Origin: Seriola aureovittata
Lineage: Eukaryota > Chordata > Actinopteri > Carangiformes > Carangidae
Direction of reading: 5' to 3'
Length of the DNA: 64,000 nt
NCBI RefSeq assembly: GCF_021018895.1
Contig: NC_079386.1
Span: forward strand, 15,341,552 to 15,405,551
Position numbers and translations under genes: made by a program. Shown here in pieces: positions 23,712 to 33,990 of this stretch (its first letter is position 1; every line of letters starts with the position of its first letter). Under the pieces are notes generated by a model, which was given only the letters and a program-made list of their open reading frames with translations, did not search any database and was not told where the DNA came from.

Positions 23712-23732
23712 TTCAGCACCATGGACAGCACA
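23712..23732 (+). promoter_or_regulatory. RE1/NRSE site 4, near consensus
   Basis: TTCAGCACCATGGACAGCAC matches 19 of 21 positions of the classical RE1 consensus, differing only at positions 19 and 21. Known role of the motif: recruits REST/NRSF to silence neuronal genes in other tissues. Function at this locus is inference. Confidence 0.75.
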
Positions 23733-23823
23733 AGGCAAAGTCAAAAATAAAGTTGTGCAAAGTAGACTTTTGAGTACTCGCACATACCACAAGTGTGGGT
23801 TTTGGGACTATTCCTACTGCAAT

Positions 23824-23844
23824 TTCAGCACCATGGACAGTGCC
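23824..23844 (+). promoter_or_regulatory. RE1/NRSE site 5, near perfect
   Basis: TTCAGCACCATGGACAG followed by TGCC matches 20 of 21 consensus positions (only C18 is T). It lies 112 bp after site 4. This is the strongest regulatory motif match in the window. Confidence 0.8.
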
Positions 23845-24765
23845 ATTGTGTTGCAAAAAATATACTAGCTGTGGCCGTATGTAGCTTTTTATCAGACTGT
23901 TGCACAATTTTATAAGCTGTTGAAGTACAGTTATGTCACAAGGCCTTGGTCCTCAGATACTGCGTGCCAACTAAAACACAGTGCAAGAAAAATGATGCTT
24001 TTATAGCCAATTCTAAGGTTATAGCAAAGCCCTGTGTCTTCACTCTGGCTCCACAAACACATTTAAAAGATATTTGTGATCTTAAGCCTTGCTTGCAGTC
24101 CTGACACAGTGCAGGGTCGTGACCCTGGCATTAAGAGTCACTGCATTAGATGCTCTCAGGAGAAGTTGGCACAATTTATAGAAAATGACTATATCAAGTG
24201 CTGTAAACCATAATTAAGGTGAGTGAGTGAAGAGGAGCGAAGTGTGTCTGCGCTAACTGACTGAATTGGCTCGTTGATGACTGTAATGCAGTGGCTTTAG
24301 CACCATATGGGCAAAACAAGCGAGCACAGAGAGAAAGAGACTGAAAGCACAGATAAAAGATGAAAGCACTGCAGAGATAAGGAAGGACAGATATAACTTC
24401 ATTCATATTTGAATAATAATCATAAACTTTGTGCTTCATAAAAAATAAAAGATCTATGTCACCTGGCAACAGGAAAGTGAAGTGCAGTGGTGATGAAGTC
24501 TTCAAGGTGCCAGTGACATGGAAGATAAAAAGTCAGTTTATACGGACTTGAGTTTAAACATCCCTCTCTTTTAGATGGATGATTAAAAAAAATTAAACAT
24601 GGGATTTACTGCAGATCAGCAAACTATATTCCATACATAAAAAAAAACAATTACCTCGTAAGAAATAAATGGGAGAGGCAAGTATTCATAAGAGGCGACT
24701 GCATTTCCTTTATCCACAGATGTCATTCACACACTGCTGAAGGCCTGAAGTTTTTCCTGCTGCTT
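23845..24765. other. Unique noncoding DNA
   Basis: No recognised repeat or coding signal. Confidence 0.5.
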
Positions 24766-25234
24766 AAAGGTCCCACTTTGTATAAAGTGAGATTATAAAG
24801 TCTTTTTTTCTCAGTGAAAGTATCAAAGCGCTCACTCTGCAGAGATATGCACACAGCTTCTATTTAGAAACTGAGCCTTAAAACGAGCCGTCAGGACTTC
24901 CTGTAACTTTGTGATGTCACAACGAAGCCCTCAACCATGCCCCAAGCCCAGCCCATCCGGTCCCACTGTCCAACCTTGCATAATCTGGTTTCTCTAAGTG
25001 TTTTACCTGAAATCTGGTTTATTTTTATTGGATCACTCAGAAAACAGCCAGCCAATCAGAAAAGAGGTTCAGAGCCTCCTCTCTTCTGATTGGCTCACCG
25101 ACCTGTTGTTACTAGAGCTCCAGAGAGAAGGAGATGTAAAACTACACAGTGATGGTCTTTGGTTCTTAAAACCACAAATATATCTTCTTATGGATCAACA
25201 CAGGAAAAGTGTAAAATATGTGACATTTAAAAAA
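24766..25234 (+). mobile_element. AAAGGTCCC miniature transposon, near full length
   Basis: Starts TTAAAGGTCCCAC and ends with a degraded counterpart (AATATGTGACATTTAA, against ATATGGGACCTTTAA expected from the other copies). TTAA at both edges would fit a TTAA target-site duplication, as in piggyBac-like elements, but this is inferred. About 465 bp, no transposase. The 113-aa frame across it (24998-25339) is repeat sequence. It contains a 17-bp hairpin with CCAAT boxes at 25051-25094. Confidence 0.8.
25051..25094. repeat. 17-bp inverted repeat with CCAAT boxes
   Basis: The left arm GCCAATCAGAAAAGAGG and right arm CCTCTCTTCTGATTGGC pair with one mismatch around a 10-nt loop. Each arm carries a CCAAT/ATTGG box. 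Confidence 0.85.
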
Positions 25235-27139
25235 AGTACTGAGGAAAAGAATATGAACAAAGCTAATGTGGATGTAGGCATGAGAGAGAATAGTAGAAGA
25301 AGAAGAAGAAGAGTAGTTTGGCCCATGTCTGCTCCTTGATCTCTCCCCTCATTTCGCAGTTGCTGTTGGTTTAAAGTGGTCCTCCAAAGAGAGAGATCTC
25401 TGAGGGTTAGCGGTAAAATGTGGACTCCAATTAAGTTCTAGACACATCTCAAGGATAATTAAAGCCAACAGGACACACCTGACCACAATTTGGAGTGCCA
25501 CTGCTAAAGTGTCTGAATATGCAAATATGTCAAAATGACGGATCTGAAAGTAAATAAGTAGCTTCAAGAAAAAAAGAGAAGAGATTTCAAAAGTAGTGTG
25601 TTTTTGCCTCGGGGTAGTTCACTGACTCGCACACTTTTTTATCAGATAGATTCACACTTCATTATGGCCGATCCCTGCAGCCAAACATAACCAAACACAC
25701 ACATTATACCCCCTCGGCTGCAGTGAAGAAGTAATTACACAAAACAAAACAAATCGATTCTGGCTTTAGGATCAGAGATATTGTGAATAACCTCCGTGTT
25801 TATGTGATTATGTGCGCTTGTATGTTTTGTACAGCAAATAGCAACCTGAGAAAGCAGGACATAAACACATGCAGGGAAATGTTAAGAGAGGTTATCTGAC
25901 CTTCACGCTCTGGTGGCAGAGAGAAACAGAGAGCAGGAGAGCGAGTGAGAGAGAGAGAGAGAGAGAGAACAATGACATGGAGAAAGACGAGGGAAGGAAA
26001 GCTCCTCCAGACCTGAGGGCTAGAGAGACTAATTAACTTGAGAGACATGACCTTTCTCTCCTCCTCCCTGAGAGAAAACATATGTGTCTCTGTGTGCGCA
26101 TGTGTGTGTGAGCACTTTGAATCAATACAAGGGCACAGTCATCACCCGTGTGTCATGTCTCATCATCACGTGAGAGCCAGAGAGGTGGTGAGAGGTAGAG
26201 GGGAAGGCAGAGCGAGAATTCCCAGGGTCCCGTTTTGAACCCTGACTGGCTTAAACGTCAACTTGAAAACTTGCCTGAAATGTCTGTGTGTGTATTCCTA
26301 TCTTTGTAAGAAGTAATTTAAGGTGCTGGGCCTTCGGAGACCGTTTCCTCACTGCCTCAGAGGGAAGTTTGCGGACTTGGTTTTCAGGGCTTAGACAGCA
26401 AAACCCAGGCCTGATATAATCATTGGGTCTAAAATACACAATGAAGCTGAATGCTTTGACAACAGAAAAAGACAGGTCTCTTGATAAGACAATACAAGTT
26501 AAGAAAATACAACATGGACCAAAGAAACAAAGTTTTAAACCCTCTCCAGTCAGCAGTGTTTTGAAGGATCCTGAAGCTGAGCTCCTACACAGCAGTACGT
26601 TCTCTCTTAATTCCATAATTAAGATAATAAAACTGAAATAGTTGTCTGAGTGACCAGGAGCTCATTTCTCTCCCTAACTCAATTTGATCAGTGTAGTGTA
26701 CAAATACATAGAGACAAACCAGAACCAGTTAATTGCAAAGAAATCACCACAATCAGTTGATCCACTGCAAAGATGAAGTAAACAACACGTCCTCAAACTA
26801 CAGAACCACCAAGACAGTTGGTCGGTCCGCGCCCTTCAGAACGACACACGTAACTGATTCATCGTTTGTCCGTGTCCTCCATCGCTGATACAAAGCTCTT
26901 TTCCATCTGACACAGCTACAGTTGAGGTTCGGTTAGGTCTAGGTATCATGGATATGTGGACATGTTTAGCTATGGACTTGCACACAGACAGCCGACACGC
27001 TTTCGTACGCACACTACGTTGGGGGTCTGCATACGCTCCACGTTTTGGGCTGCACAGTTCAGCTCTTGGACTTCAGCAGATGAGATTTATGTCACACAGA
27101 CTCACATGGATGTAGAACCCATGGCTCGGCCTTTGGGGT
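25235..27139. other. Unique noncoding DNA
   Basis: Includes an AGA/GAA run (25295-25312) and a GA array (25946-25968). The frame at 26251-26616 (minus, 121 aa) and its plus-strand partner have no recognisable domain. Confidence 0.5.
25946..25968. repeat. (GA)11 microsatellite
   Basis: A perfect GA array in purine-rich DNA. Confidence 0.95.
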
Positions 27140-27260
27140 CAGGGAGAGAACAAGGTTTGGGTTAAAATAACTTTGTTAAGGTTTGTGGACCTTTGTTGCA
27201 AAGTGAAACACTCAGCTAAGGTTAGGGACAGATTACAGTTTAAAAGAAACTAACGACTGT
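27140..27260 (+). repeat. TTTGGGTTAAAATAA dispersed repeat, copy 2
   Basis: GAGAACAAGGTTTGGGTTAA, then ACTTTGTTAAGG, a GGACCTTTGTTG word and TAAGGTTAGGGACAGATTAC follow the order seen at 4500-4625 and 50900-51035. Ends are approximate. Confidence 0.6.
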
Positions 27261-27735
27261 CGATTGCCCTTTAACAACATCACACTACTTCCTCCTTTGC
27301 TCCTAATGGGCATGAGTCATAATTCCTCAGGGCCTTTGTAAATTGACTGCTGACTCGCAAATCTGTGATGTTCACCAATTAAAAAGTGTCTTACAGAGCT
27401 GACCTTTGAGGGGACAGAGGACAAAATGGATAAAGCTACTGTATTAGCCAAGTTTCCCTGCTCTGCTCGGGTATGCAAAAAAAAAAGATATGGCCTCCAG
27501 CCAGTCATGAGACAGGAGTCAACATGTACGAGGGTCCACAAGTATTGACATGAAACCATGTGTCTGAAGGGTTCACCAAATATGTTATTGAGTAAAGTTT
27601 TAAAAAATGCAGTGAACTCTCACTTGTCAAATATCAGCAGGCACCACTTTGCTAACCAGCATGCACTCAAGGAGGAGAACAAACAAGTGAGCTAATTTAT
27701 TCGAAGTCGTCAAACTTGGTTGGAAGCTGCAAGAC
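27261..27735. other. Unique noncoding DNA
   Basis: Nothing recognised. An A9-10 run lies near 27478. Confidence 0.5.
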
Positions 27736-27744
27736 AGGCAAACA

Positions 27745-27828
27745 AAGAGAAAGAGAGAGAGAGAAAGAGAGGGAGAGAGAGAGGGAGAGAAAGTGTGTGT
27801 GTGTGCGTATGTGTGTGTGTGTGTGTGT
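27745..27828. repeat. Compound (GA)n(GT)n array
   Basis: Interrupted GA (AGAGAGAAAGAG type) to 27792, then GT with CG and AT interruptions to 27828. The order is reversed compared with the TG-then-GA arrays at 8502 and 40628. Confidence 0.95.
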
Positions 27829-28189
27829 GGAGCAATCCTTTTAAATAGACACCATCCGATGCTGTGGGAGACCGAGAGGAGACAGAGCGGAAAAAGATGG
27901 AGGAAGAGAGGGGAAATCAAGCGTCCACTGGAGGGGGATAATTAGGAAATCTGAGTGTGTGTATGAGGGGGAGACGTATGAGCGTATTGTACATACTGTA
28001 TGTCTGCTTGTGTGTGTATGTGTATGTGTGTGTGTGTGAGTTTTCCTGCTCAGGGACAGATGGTGCCACTAAACACTGAATGCTGATGTTCTCTGTCTGA
28101 ATCCAGTACTAAACATGCCCACAGCATCTCTGAGCTCTGAGGAGCCATGTAACTGTATGTCACCGGACTGTTTGTACTTGTCAGGGCTG

Positions 28190-28210
28190 CACACACACAC
28201 GCACACGCGC

Positions 28211-28277
<67 letters not shown>
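28190..28277. repeat. 88-bp (CA)n array with CG steps
   Basis: The longest array in the window. The left quarter reads GCACACGCGCACACGC before turning into a pure AC tract of about 60 bp. Alternating purine-pyrimidine with CG steps favours Z-DNA. Confidence 0.98.
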
Positions 28278-28282
<5 letters not shown>

Positions 28283-29211
28283 AGAGTGTGTGTCCTTATG
28301 AACTCACACTTGACGAAGTTGATTCGATCTCCGTGTGGAACCAGCCCCTTCGGATGAGCTGCCTTAGTCTCTTGTTGGATTCATGTGCCTGCTGAACACA
28401 CTTTCTTCAGACTGGAGGTGTTGTCTAACATGTGACTTGTGCTTTTCAGTCTGAAACAGAAAACAAACAGCACTTGAATTTAGACTTTCAGTAAATATCC
28501 ACAGGTATTTGACATGCTAATATGCTAATATTTAGTTTCCACAATATTTGGTACACGCATTTCTGTTGGGTGAACCTTTGTGATGGCTACCTCTGGCTGC
28601 AGATTCAAGCCCCTGGTGTACTCTTACAGTAGTGTGGATTGCTCCTCTCCTTTACATTTAAAACTCATTTTCCTCGTTTCCGAAGAAGAAGCCATTAGCC
28701 GCCAACCATTCCTCTGCAGTATGATAAACAGCCTCCACAGACTGAGGTAATCCATGACAGTAAACATGAAGCCTTCATTTGGTTTTTGTCAAAGTGCTGG
28801 TTTTATTGTTAATTTTATTGTTAGGAGTGTGGCTGTTATTTCATGCTCCACTTACTGTCAATCACCTGAAACTCAAAGGAAGAATTGTCTGTGAGGGAAT
28901 ACGCCATCACATCACATCACATCGTGACAACTTAATTGTCTCTTTTTACAGAGTGTCTGTTAGTTTGGTCAGCGTTTAATCTGACACCATAGAGTACGGG
29001 TCTTTAAAAACAACACCTACAATGTATTTACACATCACATTAAATTCAAATAAAGGGTCATTTAAACTTGAATTGCATCTGTAACCTCATTATTTAAATG
29101 ATTATCCTTCTTTAAATAGACTCAAAGTATTGATTTACTTAGTGGTAGCATGGCCACAGCTTATTGTAAACATCTATTTAATGATACTACAGCTGCAAAC
29201 TTCACAGCGTT
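28278..29211. other. Unique noncoding DNA
   Basis: Contains a small ACATC pentamer repeat at 28906-28924. The 66-aa frame at 28779-28979 is hydrophobic at its start (MVFVKVLVLLLILLLGVWLLF), from GTT/TTA/ATT-rich sequence; no gene support. Confidence 0.5.
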
Positions 29212-29275
29212 ATCAAATCATATCAGTCTGACCAAAGTGTTGGAGCAACTGAGAGACCAACAGACCAACCTCCTT
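29212..29275 (+). repeat. Fragment of the GACCAAAGTGTTGGA dispersed repeat
   Basis: TATCAGTCTGACCAAAGTG and GAGAGACCAACAGACC resemble the right end of the repeat at 31672-31985 (TTTCACTCTGGACCAACCAA then CCGACAGATC). Confidence 0.4.
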
Positions 29276-29869
29276 GCAATGCAGTGTTTCAGAATCACTA
29301 GTTTGTTTTCAGTTGGATAATTTGTAGCTTGTTTGTAGTCTAATACCACGCTGAACCAGTGCCTATCTCTGTAATCTCTCTCACACACACTCACTTTACT
29401 GTGTGTATGCCTCTGTGAAGAAATGATCTTATAACAAGGAAAGCAATCCTCTTGTTTTGCTCTATTTCTATCACTTATTTTCTTCTAAAGAAGTTAACAT
29501 GCTAACCAGCTGGCCCTGGCCCAGTTGGCCTGTCTCATCACTTTCCGATACCGAGTCACTGTAGTGCCCAGACTGCCCAGAGGGAGGTATATAACTCCCT
29601 CTTGTCTTGTAAATACAAAGATGGCTGAACTTGGCGAGACTGGTAAGTCTGAACAGCTACAAATTGCTCCTTTAAAGAAAGAGAAAGCAACAAACTAAAG
29701 CCTGACTTTGTCCTATTTGAGAGTAAGTGCATTCATGTGTGTCCCATATAGCTGGAAAACTTTATAGGCCTATTTGTATTGACTTCTTAAAAAAACACCC
29801 ACTATATTGATTCCCTCTCCTGCCTCCTCCAGTCTGTCTTTCTCCAATCTTCTTTTTCTCTTTTTTTTT
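29276..29869. other. Noncoding, possibly degraded miniature transposon
   Basis: 29490-29680 ends AAATTGCTCCTTTAAAG, a terminus style used by fish miniature elements, and carries CCAGTTGGCC and AATACAAAGATGGCTG words. No partner end is clear. Confidence 0.3.
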
Positions 29870-30230
29870 TCAATTAATTGTTGAAGGCAACAGTGAAGTC
29901 GAATAATAGAGTCCAGCTGAGATTCCCCAGGGCAGCCACTTTGGACCTGCACTATTATTACAAGAGGGCACCATTACAGGCAGCCAATATGTGGAGCACC
30001 AGGGTCAGAGCCACAGCGGTGGATATAAGGAATAAAATATATTACCCAGTCACTCTCACATTCATCCGTAATGGAGAAGTGCTCGGTACCGATTTTCGAT
30101 TCAAGCACCTTGTCTGGGTGAAAGTGGGAAGGTTTTCTCTTAATATATATGAAAAAAAACAGAACAGGACTAATAAAATTAGCTAATTAGCTAATTAGAT
30201 CCCCTGTTACCGCTACGGCTGGCACGGCGG
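29870..30230. other. Candidate conserved noncoding element
   Basis: A 360-bp block free of simple repeats, holding a 102-aa plus-strand frame without recognisable domains, a weak RE1-like match (16 of 21) at 29992-30012, and a triple AATTAGCT-type homeodomain cluster at 30177-30200. I judge it conserved-looking by texture only. Confidence 0.3.
30177..30200. promoter_or_regulatory. Triple AATTAGCT homeodomain-site cluster
   Basis: The 8-bp unit AATTAGCT occurs twice and AATTAGAT once, head to tail. TAATTA/ATTAG cores are the binding type of Antp-, paired- and LIM-class homeodomains. Could also be a tiny chance tandem repeat. Confidence 0.4.
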
Positions 30231-31671
30231 TGCTTTTTGGGAATGGAGTGTGCCTCGAACCAATCAAAAAAGCTCAGCTGAAACAATAAAAAAACAAATA
30301 AATACTGAGTGTTTTCCACTGGGCAACACAAGCTTTTCCTCCTTAAAAAGCCTTAACGCCTTCAGAGTTGTTAAATAAAAAAAGCAATACTCAGCCTCTG
30401 ATGTAACAGCTCCGAGGGTAGAAAGCTCTTATTCTGTAAATTACCTTACTTCATTTCATTTAGTTTTTGAAAATGGCTGAAGTCAAAACTGAACACAGGC
30501 CTGCAGCCTCAGTGCCTTATACCACTCAATATATAAGATGTTTCATCCTTTCATTATAGAAACGACAGAAAAGGTTCAGACAGAGATCACATTAGATGCA
30601 TAATAGATAACCTGAATATGTTAGTGCAGCATATGGCTTTCAGGAAACTCAAGGAGCATACTAGTGTTTTTGCATGTTTTATAAAGCATTACATATGACA
30701 AGTTTGTACACTTTCGCACACTGTCTTCCCAGCCTCTCTTGGTTTTTCTATAAAATAAACATCAATTCAACTTGCAGAGGTTTTAAAGTTGTTTGTGGAA
30801 AGGTAATCCATCATAATGATCATTTAAAATCGCATTTGCTTTTTGCTCACGGTTACCTGATTACTGTGTGGTCCTGCAGCTGAGAGCAGTGACTGAAATG
30901 AAGAATCTGCCGCTGTGGTGCATTTATGTGCTGGTGGGTGCAGTTCTTGTGTTTTAATCTTATTTTCTTTAAACATCCTTGTAACTGAGGGCTGACTGAT
31001 GTGTAAAATTTGTATCTGCGCGAACAACGTTGCATCTTCTAACTTTAGGGCTTTCAGTGAACTTAGGGGAGGTTCAGCATGTGCAAGTGCTATACTTGCC
31101 ATGTGATCTGTTCATTTTAAATTAGCAGTCGCATAAAACATCTGTCTGGGACACATTTTCTCCGCTAAGTGAATGGATTAAAGAGAGTTCAAGTTCCCTT
31201 TTCAATGGATAAGCCTTAGAGCAATAACCACTAAATTCATCATTTAAAACACGGGGGACTCTGAGGATACGGCATTGGATGTGATTAGGCTACACATTTA
31301 AAATTCTTCTTCTTAATCCTTAATCCTTCAATTGCATGCAAGTACATAGGGTTCAAATTTTTACAGAGGTTGTACATGTTTTTTTTTATGTTTACGAGTA
31401 TTTCTGCCAATTATAAACCACTAACAATCAATTTTTGAACATGGCCAAGGCTTCAAAACATCAGTATCACCATCCTACATGTTCCTGCTCCAGTTTATCA
31501 GCTCAACAGCCAGTATGCAGTATACAATACCATTATAAAGATGTTTGCTGGAAGGTAGAATAATTAAGGTTAAGCGCAAAGTTTTTTAACTTGCCTGAGT
31601 GGATCTTCGCATCAATATTTGCCGCTCTGATCTAATTCGTGTCTAATTTGCTTCTTTTCATTGACTCCCTC
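30231..31671. other. Unique noncoding DNA
   Basis: AT-rich, without microsatellites over 1.4 kb. No coding signal is seen. Confidence 0.5.
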
Positions 31672-31985
31672 CATCTAAATGCTAATATCAGCATGCTAAC
31701 CTGCTCACAATAGCGATGCTAACATGCTGATGTTTAGTAGTTATAATGGTTTCCATGTTCACTATCTTACCTAAGCCTGTTGGCATGGTAATATTTGCCA
31801 ACTAGCCCTGAACACAATGTAAAGCGAAGATTGATGTCACTAAAGTGATTAGGGTTCATCCTTAAATCATTAGGATTCATTGTCGGATTGGGAATCAAAA
31901 GTGTTCATATAAAATGTTATAGCCATCTTATCAACGATTTGTTAAGATATTTCACTCTGGACCAACCAACCGACAGATCTACAAA
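31672..31985 (+). repeat. Teleost dispersed repeat (CATGCTAAC ... GACCAACCAACCGACAGA)
   Basis: The word order GCTAATATCAGCATGCTAAC, GATGCTAACATGCTGATG, AGCCCTGAACACAATGTAAAG, ATCATTAGGATTCAT, TTAAGATATTTCACTCTGG and CCAACCGACAGAT matches a common percomorph repeat. The reversed copy at 50440-50895 shares the ATTGGATGAATTACCATGA and GGACCAAAG-type parts. Confidence 0.7.
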
Positions 31986-32522
31986 ACCGTTCTACCAGCA
32001 TCTAAACCTCATCTTCAGTCCTTATCTTGGAGATGTGGAGATGCTCAGGAACAGATTGTGAGAGATATTAAACCATGCAGGCGTCACTGGGGTATGTTTG
32101 TGCATAATTACATCTCTCTGTAACACCTCTGTGACAGCATGGGCCATTAAATCAACAACATTGCCATCTCAGTAGAGTATAGAGCCACCTGCAGAAGTGC
32201 TGTTCTGAGAAAAGCACCAGACACACACAAATATGGAACACAAACACTGTTTAACTGTGGATATGAGGAGAGTTATCTTTCTGTTTCACCCACATTTGAG
32301 GAAGAAACATGGAGAAAAAGAGTAAGACAGACAGTATTGCACTGGACGCAGTGAAAGGGGAAGACCTGAAACCTGAGAAGAGGATGGAGAGAAAGCGAAT
32401 GTAGTCAATGATAAGCTGCAGCATCAGATGGGAGGGGAGATAGATCGGAGCCGAGAGCAGACTGAGTAGAGGGGATGGAGAAAGTGAGAGGTTGAAAAAC
32501 AGATGGGACCCCAACATACTCA
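31986..32522. other. Unique noncoding DNA, purine-rich right end
   Basis: The minus-strand frame 32251-32718 (155 aa) starts in this stretch and is driven by CA arrays to its right. Confidence 0.55.
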
Positions 32523-32531
32523 ACACACACA

Positions 32532-32568
<37 letters not shown>
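32523..32568. repeat. (AC)n microsatellite, interrupted once
   Basis: An AC array with one CC step near 32538. Confidence 0.97.
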
Positions 32569-32573
<5 letters not shown>

Positions 32574-32682
32574 CATGCCTTACTACGGATGCTGTACGCC
32601 TATCTATGTTTTCACTGATTATATACTTGGACCAATGGAATAGCTTTGCCACAAGCTTACAGTATAGAAAGCATAAACATAT

Positions 32683-32683
<1 letters not shown>

Positions 32684-32724
<41 letters not shown>

Positions 32725-32731
32725 ACACACG
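32684..32731. repeat. (CA)n microsatellite, interrupted once
   Basis: A CA array with one TC step near 32719. Confidence 0.97.
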
Positions 32732-32857
32732 CATGCACAGCACTCATACAAACCTTATTCCACTCATGTAGCTTCCTGCTGATTGCATACTGACTCTACA
32801 AGGATCTCTTCTCTTTAAAGATGTAGGTTAAATCATAAATGCACAATCAATAGATTC

Positions 32858-32860
<3 letters not shown>

Positions 32861-32909
<49 letters not shown>
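32861..32909. repeat. (AC)24 microsatellite
   Basis: A perfect AC array. It is the third same-orientation array in 390 bp, suggesting a local expansion or duplication hotspot. Confidence 0.98.
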
Positions 32910-32912
<3 letters not shown>

Positions 32913-33284
32913 GAGGGAATGCTATTGGCTTCACTGACAATCAATACTGAGATCCCAGATAACCTCAGTGTTTCCTGTTGAGAGGCTGAAATGCTGCTTA
33001 AAGAAACATTCAGGGTTTCATCCAAGAATAGCTTAACCAGCAAAATGTAATTATGTTCAGCACAACAAATCAATCCTGGACATTTTCTGTAACATCCATC
33101 AAAACGCTGAGCCATGATTCAAACCTCTGCAAGATAACATGTTGCGGTAAACTCATCCCACTTCAATCACCAAACTAATCAGCCCTGAGCACCACCGACT
33201 GTTCTAGCATTCACTGAAAATGCTTCGCCATGATTGAAACAGCTTTAAGGAAGCCATGACTAAGCAAAACCGTGCCGCTTTTTA
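32910..33284. other. Unique noncoding DNA
   Basis: Nothing recognised. The words TCAAACCTCTGCAAGATAAC and TTGAAACAGCTTTAAGGAAG flank two similar CCATGATT segments (33112 and 33229), a possible short duplication. Confidence 0.45.
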
Positions 33285-33560
33285 CAACCACATAAAGATG
33301 ACGCACTTAAGGTAATGTACAGAAAGGGCTTCATTAGTGACCGAGCGGGGCCCCACAACTAATGACCTGCCACTGCCTGCGCCAGCAAGAGCGATTACAT
33401 TCATGCAGTTTGAAAGTCTTGGCCACCTCATCACCCTGGTCATTTCTGAGCCGATTTGAAAACAGTCCATTATAGATCGTATATCTCGCCTCGCCCGGTC
33501 GGCGTGAGTCACTGCCGGGATCCAGTCAAGAATCACTTAGGCCAACAGCGGTGGTACAGA
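33285..33560. other. Candidate conserved noncoding element
   Basis: A 275-bp block of balanced composition without simple repeats. CATTAGT (33332-33338) and ACTAATG (33358-33364) face each other around the palindrome GGGGCCCC (33347-33354). The 84-aa minus-strand frame here has no recognisable domain. The texture resembles enhancer-type conserved elements; this cannot be confirmed from one sequence. Confidence 0.35.
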
Positions 33561-33639
33561 CGAACATCCACTCCCTGCTCAACTTTTTACATGGGAGTTA
33601 TTGCCTTAATTATCATCATACTAAATATAAAATTCAGAT

Positions 33640-33990
33640 TTTTTTAAATGAAAAACATACCATTCTTTTAAAGGAAGCAGATTTCACCAAACAGAAATGT
33701 AATACATGACATATATGTCCGTATATCAAGAGTGATGTTGCCATATATGCCACCTATAAGGGGATATATTATAATCACATATATACACCTTCTGGATATA
33801 TGAAGATAAAAGGTTATAACATATAAGAAATAGCCATAATAAAGATACATATTTCTATGGGCGAGACATATATGTGAATATAGGAAATTTCTAATAGATT
33901 TCATATATAATTTGTGTTATGTTTTTAGTCTATATGTACATACATTTCATATATGGAACTTCAGTTTATGTAGCCTACATATATTGAATT
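33640..33990. repeat. AT-rich block with repeated CATATAT words
   Basis: Numerous ATATATG/CATATAT words (for example near 33708, 33752, 33797, 33868, 33903 and 33945) in irregular spacing. It could be a degraded palindromic tandem repeat or an old transposon. Confidence 0.5.

Noticed and set aside
24998..25339. 113-aa frame with similarity to the minus-strand frame at 3501-3791
   Set aside because: The similarity comes from two copies of the same miniature transposon, which also has a copy without this frame; it is not a gene family.
32251..32718. 155-aa minus-strand frame
   Set aside because: Driven by CA arrays read as VCVC and by purine-rich DNA.
33184..33204. GAGCACCACCGACTGTTC, RE1-like
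   Set aside because: The right half-site is broken (GACTGT for GGACAG), so it does not meet the standard used for the cluster.
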